From contig NZ_LIQT01000317.1 of NCBI RefSeq assembly GCF_001418415.1, forward strand, positions 451 through 37,259: a stretch of 36,809 nt of DNA, written 5' to 3'. Below the pieces are notes generated by a model that was not told the origin of the DNA, ran no database searches, and was given only the letters and a program-made list of their open reading frames with translations. Each line of letters opens with the position of its first letter. Positions within the stretch are counted from its first letter, which is position 1. The position numbers were made by a program, and so were the translations under genes. The DNA is from Streptomyces hirsutus. GTDB lineage: Bacteria; Actinomycetota; Actinomycetes; Streptomycetales; Streptomycetaceae. Below, in pieces: positions 16,373 to 23,166 of the stretch.

Positions 16373-16400
16373 TCGGGGACGGTGTTCGTTGGCTCCCCGA
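16373..16400 (+). terminator. Possible weak terminator after M50-type gene
   Basis: TCGGGGA (16373-16379) pairs with TCCCCGA (16394-16400) over a 14-nt loop. Further down, ACTCCACC (16421-16428) pairs with GGTGGAGT (16450-16457). Either could end the M50-type transcript before aroA. Confidence 0.4.
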
Positions 16401-16525
16401 CAGGGGTGCGCACGCGCGGGACTCCACCCGTAGTCGGCCGGGGATGCCCGGTGGAGTGGCCCGACCAGGGGACGACGGCTCGGGGCCGGACGGTCCCGGG
16501 CACGCCCGGCGGACCGGGCCGCCAT

Positions 16526-16531
16526 TAAAGT
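16526..16531 (+). promoter_or_regulatory. -10 element for leaderless aroA transcript
   Basis: TAAAGT fits the TANNNT -10 consensus and ends seven bases before the aroA ATG, so transcription would begin at or next to the start codon. No ribosome site is seen. No good -35 hexamer is visible. Confidence 0.45.
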
Positions 16532-16538
16532 GGTGCGC

Positions 16539-17855
16539 ATGACCGCTAATCCCGCATCCACCGCCCTCTGGCCCGCCCCGCACGCAAGCGGAGCCGTCGA
16601 CGCGACGGTCCATGTGCCGGGGTCGAAGTCGGTCACCAACCGTGCCCTCGTGCTCGCCGCCCTGGCCTCCGAGCCCGGCTGGCTGCGCCGCCCGCTCCGC
16701 TCGCGCGACACACTGCTGATGGCCGACGCGCTGCGGGCCATGGGGATCGAGATCGAGGAGGGCGTGGGCCCCGACGGCACCGGTGAGGCCTGGCGGGTGC
16801 TGCCCACCGGCCTGCGCGGACCGGCCACCGTGGACGTCGGCAACGCCGGCACGGTGATGCGGTTCCTCCCCCCGGTCGCCACGCTGGCCGACGGTCCCGT
16901 CCGTTTCGACGGCGACCCGCGGTCGTACGAGCGCCCGCTGAACGGCGTCATCGACGCGCTGCGTCACCTCGGTGCCCGGATCGACGACGACGGCCGGGGC
17001 GCGCTGCCGCTGACCGTGCACGGCGGCGGCGCCCTGGAGGGCGGCACCGTGTCGGTGGACGCGTCCTCGTCGTCGCAGTTCGTCAGCGCGCTGCTGCTGT
17101 CCGCGCCGCGTTTCAACCAGGGCGTCGAGGTCCGGCACACCGGCGCGACGCTCCCCTCCCTGCCGCACATCCGGATGACGGTCGACATGCTCCGCGCGGT
17201 GGGCGCCCAGGTGGACAGCCCGGAGTCGGGCGGCGAGCCCAACGTCTGGCGGGTCACCCCGGGGGCCCTGCTCGGACGGGACCTCACCATCGAGCCCGAC
17301 CTGTCCAACGCCCAGCCCTTCCTGGCGGCGGCGCTGGTGACCGGCGGCCGGGTCGTCGTCCCGGACTGGCCGGCCCGCACCACCCAGCCCGGTGACCGGC
17401 TGCGGGAGATCTTCACCGAGATGGGCGGTTCCTGCGAGCTGACCGAGCAGGGGCTGGTGTTCACCGGTTCCGGATCGATCCACGGCATCGACGTGGACCT
17501 CGGCGAGGTCGGTGAGCTGACGCCGGGCATCGCGGCCGTCGCGGCGCTCGCGGACTCGCCGTCCACGCTGCGCGGTGTGGCCCACCTCCGGCTGCACGAG
17601 ACGGACCGCCTGGCCGCGCTCACCAAGGAGATCAACGAGCTCGGCGGCGACGTCACCGAGACCGCCGACGGTCTGCACATCCGCCCGCGCCGGCTGCACG
17701 GCGGCCTCTTCCACACCTACGAGGACCACCGCATGGCCACCGCGGGCGCGATCATCGGCCTCGGGGTGGAGGGCGTACGGATCGAGAACGTGGCGACCAC
17801 GGCGAAGACGCTCCCGGACTTCCCCGAACTGTGGACCGGGATGCTCGGGGCCTAG
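16539..17855 (+). CDS. aroA: 3-phosphoshikimate 1-carboxyvinyltransferase (EPSP synthase)
   Basis: This enzyme catalyses the sixth step of the shikimate pathway to aromatic amino acids and is the target of glyphosate. Recognisable motifs are [10 protein letters not shown] (27-36; Lys30, Ser31, Arg35), GNAGTVMRF (101-109), [10 protein letters not shown] (172-181), [12 protein letters not shown] and the C-terminal EDHRMA. At the position equivalent to E. coli Pro101 there is Phe109. The ATG at 16539 gives 438 residues; a GTG pair at 16530 and 16533 is also in frame. Only 10 bases separate the stop from rsgA, so the two are co-transcribed. Confidence 0.97.
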   Translation: MTANPASTALWPAPHASGAVDATVHVPGSKSVTNRALVLAALASEPGWLRRPLRSRDTLLMADALRAMGIEIEEGVGPDGTGEAWRVLPTGLRGPATVDVGNAGTVMRFLPPVATLADGPVRFDGDPRSYERPLNGVIDALRHLGARIDDDGRGALPLTVHGGGALEGGTVSVDASSSSQFVSALLLSAPRFNQGVEVRHTGATLPSLPHIRMTVDMLRAVGAQVDSPESGGEPNVWRVTPGALLGRDLTIEPDLSNAQPFLAAALVTGGRVVVPDWPARTTQPGDRLREIFTEMGGSCELTEQGLVFTGSGSIHGIDVDLGEVGELTPGIAAVAALADSPSTLRGVAHLRLHETDRLAALTKEINELGGDVTETADGLHIRPRRLHGGLFHTYEDHRMATAGAIIGLGVEGVRIENVATTAKTLPDFPELWTGMLGA

Positions 17856-17865
17856 GACCAAGACG

Positions 17866-18876
17866 ATGCGCCGTTACGGCAAGCACACCGACGAGGACGA
17901 CATCCGCTCCCGCCCGAACCGCAAGGGCAACCGGCCGCGCACCCACATCCGGCCCAAGCACGAGGACGCCTCCGAGGGCCTGGTCCTCACCGTCGACCGG
18001 GGCAGGCTGACCTGCCTAGTCGAGGACCGCACGGTGTTCGCCATGAAGGCCCGTGAGCTGGGACGCAAGGCGGCGGTGGTCGGCGACCGGGTCGCGATCG
18101 TGGGCGACCTCTCCGGCCAGAAGGACACCCTCGCGCGGATCGTCCGCATCGAGAAGCGGACGTCGGTACTGCGCCGTACCGCGGACGACGACGACCCCTA
18201 CGAGCGGGTCGTCGTCGCCAACGCCGACCAGCTGGCCGTCGTCACCGCCCTCGCCGATCCCGAGCCCCGCCCGCGTCTGATCGACCGCTGTCTGGTCGCG
18301 GCGTACGACGGCGGGCTGACCCCTCTGCTCGTCCTGACGAAGTCGGACCTCGCGCCGCCGGACAAGCTGCTGGAGCTGTACGGCGATCTCGACATCCCGT
18401 ATGTCGTCACCAGCCGTGAGGAACTGGAGAACGGCAAGGCGGCCGACCGGGTGCGGGAGCAGCTGGCGGGCCGGATCACGGCGTTCGTGGGGCACTCCGG
18501 GGTCGGCAAGACGACGCTGGTGAACGCGCTGGTGCCCGAGGAGCGGCGACGGTCGACCGGGCATGTCAACGCGGTGACGGGGCGGGGGCGTCATACGACG
18601 ACGTCCGCGCTGGCGCTGCCGCTGGCGGGTGCCGAGGGGTGGGTGGTCGACACTCCCGGAGTCCGGTCGTTCGGTCTCCACCATGTCGATCCGTCGCGGG
18701 TCATCCTCGCCTTCCCCGACCTCGGGCCGGGCACGGAGGGCTGCCCCCGCGCGTGCAGCCACGACGAACCGGACTGCGCGCTGGACGCCTGGGTCGCCGA
18801 GGGACACGCGGACCCGGCGCGGTTGTACTCGTTGCGGCGGCTGCTGGCGACCCGGCAGCACACGGAGGGCGACTGA
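17866..18876 (+). CDS. rsgA: Ribosome small-subunit-dependent GTPase A
   Basis: RsgA is a circularly permuted GTPase that checks maturation of the 30S ribosomal subunit. The motif order shows the permutation: G4-like TKSD (158-161) precedes the P-loop GHSGVGKT (209-216) and the G3 motif DTPG (262-265). A C-terminal zinc knuckle is formed by Cys293, Cys297, His299 and Cys304. An N-terminal OB-fold-like domain spans about 36-100. The first 33 residues are very basic (MRRYGKHTDEDD, then Arg/Lys-rich). It is 336 residues and lies downstream of aroA in an operon. Confidence 0.95.
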   Translation: MRRYGKHTDEDDIRSRPNRKGNRPRTHIRPKHEDASEGLVLTVDRGRLTCLVEDRTVFAMKARELGRKAAVVGDRVAIVGDLSGQKDTLARIVRIEKRTSVLRRTADDDDPYERVVVANADQLAVVTALADPEPRPRLIDRCLVAAYDGGLTPLLVLTKSDLAPPDKLLELYGDLDIPYVVTSREELENGKAADRVREQLAGRITAFVGHSGVGKTTLVNALVPEERRRSTGHVNAVTGRGRHTTTSALALPLAGAEGWVVDTPGVRSFGLHHVDPSRVILAFPDLGPGTEGCPRACSHDEPDCALDAWVAEGHADPARLYSLRRLLATRQHTEGD

Positions 18877-18952
18877 CCCGGGCACCCCGGAGCGGCAGGG
18901 ACCGGCCGGGCCCCCCTCGGGCCACGACGCGGGATCGTCGGCCCTCGCGTGT

Positions 18953-18984
18953 TTGTCAGGGGCCGCGGGCGGTAAGTGCATAAT
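18953..18984 (+). promoter_or_regulatory. Possible promoter of SMR transporter gene
   Basis: TTGTCA (18953-18958) and CATAAT (18979-18984) resemble -35 and -10 hexamers but are 20 bases apart, longer than ideal. A leader of about 90 bases would follow. I looked there for guanidine riboswitch motifs and found none. Confidence 0.35.
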
Positions 18985-19078
18985 CGCACCGAGCCGGATC
19001 CGAAGCCGTCGAACCCGGCGGAACCGGCCACTCTGCGTAAAGCGGTCACTGTACGTGGGGACAACGGGAGGACGACAC

Positions 19079-19402
19079 ATGGCGTGGCTGCTGGTCGTGG
19101 TGGCCGGGTTGCTCGAGACCGGTTTCGCCGTGTGCCTGAAGCTGTCCCACGGCTTCACCCGACTCTGGCCGACGGTCGCCTTCTGCGTGTTCGCGCTGGG
19201 CAGCTTCGGCCTGCTCACCCTGGCCCTGAAGAAGCTGGACGTCGGGCCCGCGTACGCCGTGTGGACGGGCATCGGGGCCGCGGGTACGGCGATCTACGGG
19301 ATGGTGTTCCTGGGAGACCTGGTGTCGACGCTGAAGATCGTCTCGATCACCTTCGTGATCGTCGGCGTGATCGGGCTGCAGCTGTCGGGATCGGCGCACT
19401 GA
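19079..19402 (+). CDS. Small multidrug resistance family transporter (SugE/Gdx-like)
   Basis: The 107-residue protein has four transmembrane helices and the essential Glu13 in helix 1 (GLLETGFAV) that couples proton and cation exchange. The segment GPAYAVWTGIGAAGT is typical of the SMR family. Several features resemble the SugE/Gdx guanidinium exporters rather than EmrE drug exporters, but the distinction is not decisive from sequence. The ATG is preceded by GGGAGG. It is convergent with a TetR-type gene across a shared terminator; that regulator may control it, which is inference only. Confidence 0.88.
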   Translation: MAWLLVVVAGLLETGFAVCLKLSHGFTRLWPTVAFCVFALGSFGLLTLALKKLDVGPAYAVWTGIGAAGTAIYGMVFLGDLVSTLKIVSITFVIVGVIGLQLSGSAH

Positions 19403-19406
19403 ACAC

Positions 19407-19434
19407 CGCCCCCCGGTGAGCACGGGGGGGGGCG
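19407..19434. terminator. Convergent terminator between SMR and TetR genes
   Basis: CGCCCCCC (19407-19414) pairs with GGGGGGCG (19427-19434) across a 12-nt loop. It fills the whole gap between the two convergent stop codons and so can act on both transcripts. Confidence 0.65.
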
Positions 19435-20046
19435 CTACGGCACCGGCTGACGGCGCAGGGCACTGCGGACCAGGTCGGCGACACCGCCCTCGGCCGGCGG
19501 CGCGGCGATGCAGGACAGGGCGAGGCGCACCACCAGTTCACAGACGCGGGCCAGCTCCGCGGTGTCGGCCGCCCCGGGCACGCCGGGGCCGTTCAGGACG
19601 GCCACCGCGCGGTCGCGGACGAGCGCGACGAGGTCACCGGGCGAGGGCAGCGGGCCGTCGGCGCGGCGCTGGGCGGGGACGGCGGAGCCGGACCGGACCG
19701 GTGACAGGGCCGGGGAGGGCAGGCGCTCACTCCAGCAGCCTGTGAGCAGGGCCCGGACGAGGGCGTTCCGGCGGGCCGCGGCGGCGGTCCACTCGGCCGC
19801 CGCCGCGAGCCGGTCGCGGGGGTCGTCGTGAACCGTGAGGGCGCGGTCGACACCGGCGAGGTAGCCGTCGGCCTCCCTGCGGACCAGGGCCCTGGCGAGC
19901 CCCTCCTTGCTGCCGAACTCGTTGTAGAGCGTCTGCCGGGACACTCCGGCCGCCGCGGCCACGTCCACCATCCGTACCGCGGACCACGGACGGCACGCGA
20001 GGGCCGCGTAGGCGGCGTCCAGCAGAGATTCCCGCGCTGCGGGCAT
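19435..20046 (-). CDS. TetR/AcrR family transcriptional regulator
   Basis: The 203-residue protein has an N-terminal TetR helix-turn-helix (about 22-47): VRMVDVAAAAGVSRQTLYNEF followed by GSKEGLARAL. The ligand-binding C-terminal domain is Ala/Arg-rich and gives no ligand clue. Two consecutive ATG codons (20049 and 20046) follow GGGAGG; the second has the better spacing. A promoter with a perfect TTGACA lies upstream, and TTGAC...GTCAA half-sites overlap it, so autorepression is likely. Confidence 0.88.
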   Translation of the reverse strand: MPAARESLLDAAYAALACRPWSAVRMVDVAAAAGVSRQTLYNEFGSKEGLARALVRREADGYLAGVDRALTVHDDPRDRLAAAAEWTAAAARRNALVRALLTGCWSERLPSPALSPVRSGSAVPAQRRADGPLPSPGDLVALVRDRAVAVLNGPGVPGAADTAELARVCELVVRLALSCIAAPPAEGGVADLVRSALRRQPVP

Positions 20047-20085
20047 CATCGCCTCCCTCGGGGCGGGCGAGCGGCTCTGCGCTTC

Positions 20086-20114
20086 AGATTTGACGCGCCG
20101 TCGGGCACTGTCAA
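20086..20114 (-). promoter_or_regulatory. Promoter and putative operator of the TetR gene
   Basis: On the minus strand TTGACA (20114-20109) is 17 bases from AAATCT (20091-20086). The inverted half-sites TTGAC (20090-20094) and GTCAA (20110-20114) flank the spacer, as in many self-regulated TetR genes. Confidence 0.6.
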
Positions 20115-20157
20115 GGGTTCGCGCGGGGTGCGGAGTCCCGGTGCCCGCGCGGTGTGC

Positions 20158-20189
20158 GGGCTTCCGGCCCGTACGCGGGCCGGAAGCCC
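20158..20189. repeat. Strong hairpin in a divergent intergenic region
   Basis: The arm GGGCTTCCGGCCCG (20158-20171) pairs perfectly over 14 bp with CGGGCCGGAAGCCC (20176-20189) across TACG. It looks like an intrinsic terminator. However, it lies between the divergent TetR and hisN genes, where no transcript is expected to end. Confidence 0.8.
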
Positions 20190-20217
20190 CCTGTAGCCCT
20201 GGCCCCACCTCGGCAGA

Positions 20218-20223
20218 TACGGT
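20218..20223 (+). promoter_or_regulatory. -10 element for leaderless hisN transcript
   Basis: TACGGT matches TANNNT and is followed by exactly seven bases before the hisN ATG, with no ribosome site. The same layout is seen at aroA and catR. No clear -35 is visible. Confidence 0.5.
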
Positions 20224-20230
20224 TTGTCGC

Positions 20231-21031
20231 ATGCCCGACTACCTTGATGACCTGCGTCTCGCCCATGTCCTCGCGGATGCCGCCGACGCCGCGACGATGG
20301 ACCGGTTCAAGGCCCTCGACCTCAAGGTGGAGACCAAACCCGACATGACGCCGGTGACCGAGGCGGACAAGGGCGCGGAGGACGTCGTCCGCGGCCACCT
20401 CCAGCGCGCCCGTCCGAGGGACGCGGTGCTCGGCGAGGAGTACGGGGTGGAGGGCACGGGGCCGCGGCGCTGGGTGATCGACCCGATCGACGGCACCAAG
20501 AACTACGTGCGCGGCGTTCCCGTCTGGGCCACGCTGATCTCCTTGATGGAGGCCGGTGAGGGGGGCTTCCAGCCCGTCGTCGGTCTCGTCTCGGCTCCCG
20601 CGCTCGGCCGCCGCTGGTGGGCGGCGAAGGGCCACGGCGCCTACAGCGGCCGCAGTCTGTCCTCGGCCTCCCGGCTCCAGGTCTCCCGGGTCTCCAAGCT
20701 CGCCGACGCCTCGTTCGCGTACTCCTCGCTCAGCGGCTGGGAGGGGCAGGGACGCCTGGACGGCTTCCTGGACCTCACCCGCGAGGTGTGGCGTACGCGC
20801 GCGTACGGCGACTTCTGGCCGTACATGATGGTCGCCGAGGGGTCGGTCGACATGTGCGCCGAGCCGGAGCTGTCGCTCTGGGACATGGCCGCTCCCGCGA
20901 TCGTCGTCACCGAGGCCGGCGGCAGTTTCACCGGACTCGACGGCCGCCCCGGACCGCACAGCGGCAACGCGGCCGCCTCGAACGGCCTGCTGCACGACGA
21001 GCTGCTGGGCTACCTCAACCAGCGTTACTAG
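20231..21031 (+). CDS. hisN: Histidinol-phosphate phosphatase, inositol-monophosphatase type
   Basis: The enzyme removes phosphate from histidinol phosphate in histidine synthesis; in Streptomyces this step was assigned to an IMPase-fold protein unlinked to the main his operon. The 266-residue product shows the metal-binding motifs GEE (68-70), DPIDGTKNY (84-92) and WDMAAPAIVVTEAGG near residue 217. The ATG at 20231 follows a -10-like hexamer at leaderless distance. Family members overlap in substrate (inositol phosphate, PAP); the hisN call rests on length and synteny. Confidence 0.88.
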   Translation: MPDYLDDLRLAHVLADAADAATMDRFKALDLKVETKPDMTPVTEADKGAEDVVRGHLQRARPRDAVLGEEYGVEGTGPRRWVIDPIDGTKNYVRGVPVWATLISLMEAGEGGFQPVVGLVSAPALGRRWWAAKGHGAYSGRSLSSASRLQVSRVSKLADASFAYSSLSGWEGQGRLDGFLDLTREVWRTRAYGDFWPYMMVAEGSVDMCAEPELSLWDMAAPAIVVTEAGGSFTGLDGRPGPHSGNAAASNGLLHDELLGYLNQRY

Positions 21032-21107
21032 CGCTGCCGGCGTTCACGGGGCCGTTCGGTGTCCACGGTGTGACCGACGACGGCGCCACCGGCGCTCCGG
21101 GTCGTAC

Positions 21108-21133
21108 GAGGCCCGCGCGCGAGGCCCGCGCGC
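21108..21133. repeat. 13-bp perfect tandem repeat
   Basis: GAGGCCCGCGCGC is present twice head to tail (21108-21120 and 21121-21133) in the gap between hisN and the CBS gene. Confidence 0.85.
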
Positions 21134-21204
21134 GCCCTCGATCCGCCGCACACGCCCTCTTGTTGACCCGGGCTTTGCCTGCGACTCTGAAGACCTGCCC
21201 ACTT

Positions 21205-21236
21205 GTGAACTTGTGAAACCGTGAACCAGTGGACCG
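21205..21236. repeat. Four 8-bp direct repeats upstream of the CBS gene
   Basis: GTGAACTT, GTGAAACC, GTGAACCA and GTGGACCG follow one another with an exact 8-base period. They end 47 bases before the chosen ATG and could be a binding-site array or a short duplication tract. Confidence 0.6.
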
Positions 21237-21283
21237 CCCCGGCGTCCGACGGCACGGTTTCCGGTAGGAGGTGGCTCCATCCC

Positions 21284-21688
21284 ATGCTCGTCCGCGACGC
21301 CATGAGCTCGGTGGTCCTCACCATCGGCCCCGCCCACACCCTTCGCCAGGCCGCCACCCTGATGTCCGCCCGCCGCGTCGGAGCGGCCGTGGTCCTCGAC
21401 CCCGAGGGCACCGGCATCGGCATTCTCACCGAACGGGACGTCCTCAACTCCCTGGGCCTGGGACAGGACCCGGACTCCGAGCGCGCCCACGCCCACACCA
21501 CCACCGACGTCGTCTTCGCCACCCCGTCCTGGACGCTCGAGGACGCCGCCCATGCCATGACCCACGGCGGCTTCCGTCATCTGATCGTTCTGGAGCGGGG
21601 CGAGCCCGTGGGCATCGTCTCGGTGCGCGACATCATCCGCTGCTGGGTTCCCTTACGACGCCAGGCCGCCCAGCACACACCGGCGTGA
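21284..21688 (+). CDS. CBS-domain pair protein
   Basis: The 134-residue protein consists of two CBS motifs forming one Bateman module: residues 1-55 (VRDAMSSVVLTIGPAHTL to GIGILTERDVL) and 70-120 (DVVFATPSWTLEDAAHAM to VGIVSVRDIIR). Such modules bind adenine nucleotides and regulate partners; no partner is evident. The ATG at 21284 is chosen because TAGGAGG lies 12 bases upstream; an in-frame GTG at 21221 is possible. Leu124 is a TTA codon (21653-21655), predicting bldA dependence. Confidence 0.88.
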   Translation: MLVRDAMSSVVLTIGPAHTLRQAATLMSARRVGAAVVLDPEGTGIGILTERDVLNSLGLGQDPDSERAHAHTTTDVVFATPSWTLEDAAHAMTHGGFRHLIVLERGEPVGIVSVRDIIRCWVPLRRQAAQHTPA

Positions 21689-21719
21689 CCGCCGCGCCGG
21701 GACCCGCTCGGCACGCGAA

Positions 21720-21754
21720 ACGGGCCGGGTTCCCCGTGAGGGAGCCCGGCCCGT
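21720..21754. terminator. Bidirectional terminator between CBS and catalase genes
   Basis: ACGGGCCGGGTTCCC (21720-21734) pairs with GGGAGCCCGGCCCGT (21740-21754) over 15 bp with one T-G wobble and a 5-nt loop. It lies between convergent genes. Confidence 0.85.
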
Positions 21755-21782
21755 CGCCACGGCAAGCGGTCCAGCGCTGGAA

Positions 21783-22232
21783 TCAGCCGCGAAGGGCCTG
21801 GACCGCGGCCTCCAGCCGCTTGCCGAAGTCTTCGTCCGCCCGGCGGAAGTCGTTGCCGACGAGGTCGTGGTCGCCCTCTTCGGTGGAGAACTCCAGCGCG
21901 AAACCGCGCGGGGCGCGCACGGCGTCCGGGGCGCCCAGATCGCCGACCACGGTCGAGAAGCGCTGGAAGACCTCGGTCCCCTCGCCCACCTCGGAGAGGA
22001 ACCCGGCCCTGGTGCACTTCGTCACGTCGGCGGTGGCCGTGAAGGTTCCGTAGGCACCGGCGCCGCGGGCGTGCACCACGCGCTCCGGAATGCGCTCACG
22101 GTCGAAGCGGGCCGGCTTCTCCAGGAGCACCTGGTCCTGAACGAGCACCGGGCCGCCGACGCCGGCACTCTCACTGTTCCGATTGCCGGGTATCGGAGCC
22201 CAGGCCTCCGCAGTAAGCGGTCCTTGCGTCAC
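21783..22232 (-). pseudogene. Internally deleted heme catalase (N-terminus fused to C-terminal end)
   Basis: Monofunctional heme catalases are about 480 residues or more; this frame encodes only 149. Residues 1-127 are a good catalase N-terminus: distal His54 in VVHARGAGAYGTF, RFSTVVGDLG (91-100), APRGFALEFSTEEG and DLVGN. The sequence then jumps from the distal Asn region directly to FRRADEDFGKRLEAAVQALRG, which resembles the extreme C-terminus. The heme-ligand Tyr and most of the barrel are absent, so catalase activity is very unlikely. The promoter, the AGGAG ribosome site before GTG 22232 and the terminator are intact. It is divergent from a CatR-like gene. A small surviving function cannot be excluded. 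Confidence 0.8.
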
Positions 22233-22289
22233 ACGCGTCTCCTGAAAATCGTTCCAACCCGCTGCACCCCTTGGCCGAAGCCGTCTCCG

Positions 22290-22325
22290 ATCCTACGATG
22301 GACAATGTCTAAGTCAAGCAAGACT
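22290..22325 (-). promoter_or_regulatory. Catalase promoter with peroxide-repressor-like inverted repeat
   Basis: On the minus strand TTGACT (22317-22312) and TAGGAT (22295-22290) are separated by 16 bases, a good housekeeping promoter. The inverted half-sites AGTC (22312-22315) and GACT (22322-22325) overlap the -35 and are a candidate site for the CatR-like protein encoded next door. Confidence 0.6.
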
Positions 22326-22365
22326 CCAAAGTCACACTCATTCGAACTCGCTTCCTCCTAGCTGT

Positions 22366-22371
22366 TAGGCT
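22366..22371 (+). promoter_or_regulatory. -10 element for leaderless catR transcript
   Basis: TAGGCT fits the -10 consensus and is followed by seven bases and the ATG, with no ribosome site between. Confidence 0.5.
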
Positions 22372-22378
22372 GGTGTTC

Positions 22379-22795
22379 ATGAGCGACCTTCTGGAACGAC
22401 TGCGCGGACGCGGCTGGCGGATGACCGCACAGCGTCGTGTGGTGGCCGAGGTCCTCGACGGCGATCACGTCCATCTGACGGCCGACGAGGTGCATGCCCG
22501 AGCCGTCACCAAGCTGCCCGAGATCTCCCGGGCGACCGTCTACAACACGCTGGGCGAGCTGGTGACGATCGGCGAGGTGCTGGAGGTCTCCACGGACAAA
22601 CGGGCCAAGCGTTACGACCCGAACGCCCACCAGCCGCATCACCACCTGGTGTGCGGGCAGTGCGGCGCCATCCGTGACGTGCATCCGGTCGGCAATCCGC
22701 TGGCCGACCTCCCCGACACGGAGCGCTTCGGCTTCACGGTCTCGGGCGTCGAGATGACGTACCGCGGTGTCTGCCCGAACTGCGCGACGGCATAA
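22379..22795 (+). CDS. catR: Fur-family peroxide-responsive repressor, CatR-like
   Basis: The 138-residue protein is a Fur/PerR family metalloregulator. The winged-helix domain includes MTAQRRVVAEVL (15-26), LTADEVHARA and the recognition segment ISRATVYNTLGEL (49-61). The dimerisation domain has His84 and His87-89, and two CxxC pairs (Cys92/Cys95, Cys132/Cys135) that bind structural zinc. It is close to S. coelicolor CatR, which represses the catalase gene catA until peroxide oxidises it. Here the divergent neighbour is a deleted catalase, so its targets may lie elsewhere. The family is sure; the symbol is by resemblance. Confidence 0.88.
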   Translation: MSDLLERLRGRGWRMTAQRRVVAEVLDGDHVHLTADEVHARAVTKLPEISRATVYNTLGELVTIGEVLEVSTDKRAKRYDPNAHQPHHHLVCGQCGAIRDVHPVGNPLADLPDTERFGFTVSGVEMTYRGVCPNCATA

Positions 22796-22832
22796 CGACG
22801 ACGGACCCGGTAGAGCGCCCACTCCCTTCACA

Positions 22833-22879
22833 CGCGCGACGAAGCCCCGGCACCGATGATGCCGGGGCTTCGTCGCGCG
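22833..22879 (+). terminator. Very strong terminator after catR
   Basis: A perfect 20-bp stem (22833-22852 with 22860-22879) encloses a 7-nt loop; the arm begins CGCGCGACGAAGCC. It starts 38 bases after the catR stop. Confidence 0.9.
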
Positions 22880-22924
22880 ATGTCCGGATGTGTGGACGCG
22901 TGGATGTACGAACGCGTACATGCG

Positions 22925-22960
22925 CCGAGGGCCGGAACCCTTTCGAGTTCCGGCCCTCGG
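22925..22960 (-). terminator. Terminator of the first fMet tRNA gene
   Basis: CCGAGGGCCGGAAC (22925-22938) pairs perfectly with GTTCCGGCCCTCGG (22947-22960) across 8 bases. It lies just past the 3' end of the minus-strand tRNA. Confidence 0.8.
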
Positions 22961-22967
22961 TCTTCAG

Positions 22968-23041
22968 TAGCGGGGACAGGATTTGAACCTGCGACCTCTG
23001 GGTTATGAGCCCAGCGAGCTACCGAGCTGCTCCACCCCGCG
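22968..23041 (-). tRNA. Initiator tRNA-fMet (CAU), copy 1
   Basis: The 74-nt cloverleaf begins CGCGGGG and has the anticodon loop CTCATAA (CAU). The three consecutive G-C pairs of the anticodon stem (GGG...CCC) mark initiator tRNAs. The T-loop is GGTTCAAATCC. The acceptor end CCCCGCT leaves the first pair unpaired (C1 opposite U72), the other initiator hallmark. CCA is not encoded. It is identical to the copy at 25208-25281. Confidence 0.97.
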
Positions 23042-23053
23042 CCGTTGAATGCA

Positions 23054-23083
23054 ACATTACGTCAAGGATGCTGACGGAGGCAA
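23054..23083 (-). promoter_or_regulatory. Promoter of the first fMet tRNA gene
   Basis: On the minus strand TTGCCT (23083-23078), 18 bases and TAATGT (23059-23054) form a promoter whose start would be about five bases before the tRNA 5' end. Confidence 0.55.
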
Positions 23084-23166
23084 ATCCCTTTCGGAGCGGC
23101 CGTACACCGCGGAGGTGCGGCGACACGGCCGCCCGCCTCCGGGCACGCAGGCACGCGGTCACGCGG

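Noticed and set aside
15530-16951. Upstream extension of the SRAP frame
   Set aside because: It is antisense to the M50-type and aroA genes, and the SRAP family needs Cys at position 2, fixing the start at 15529.
18985-19078. Guanidine riboswitch upstream of the SMR gene
   Set aside because: I looked for paired ACGR-loop hairpins (class II) and the class III consensus and saw neither.
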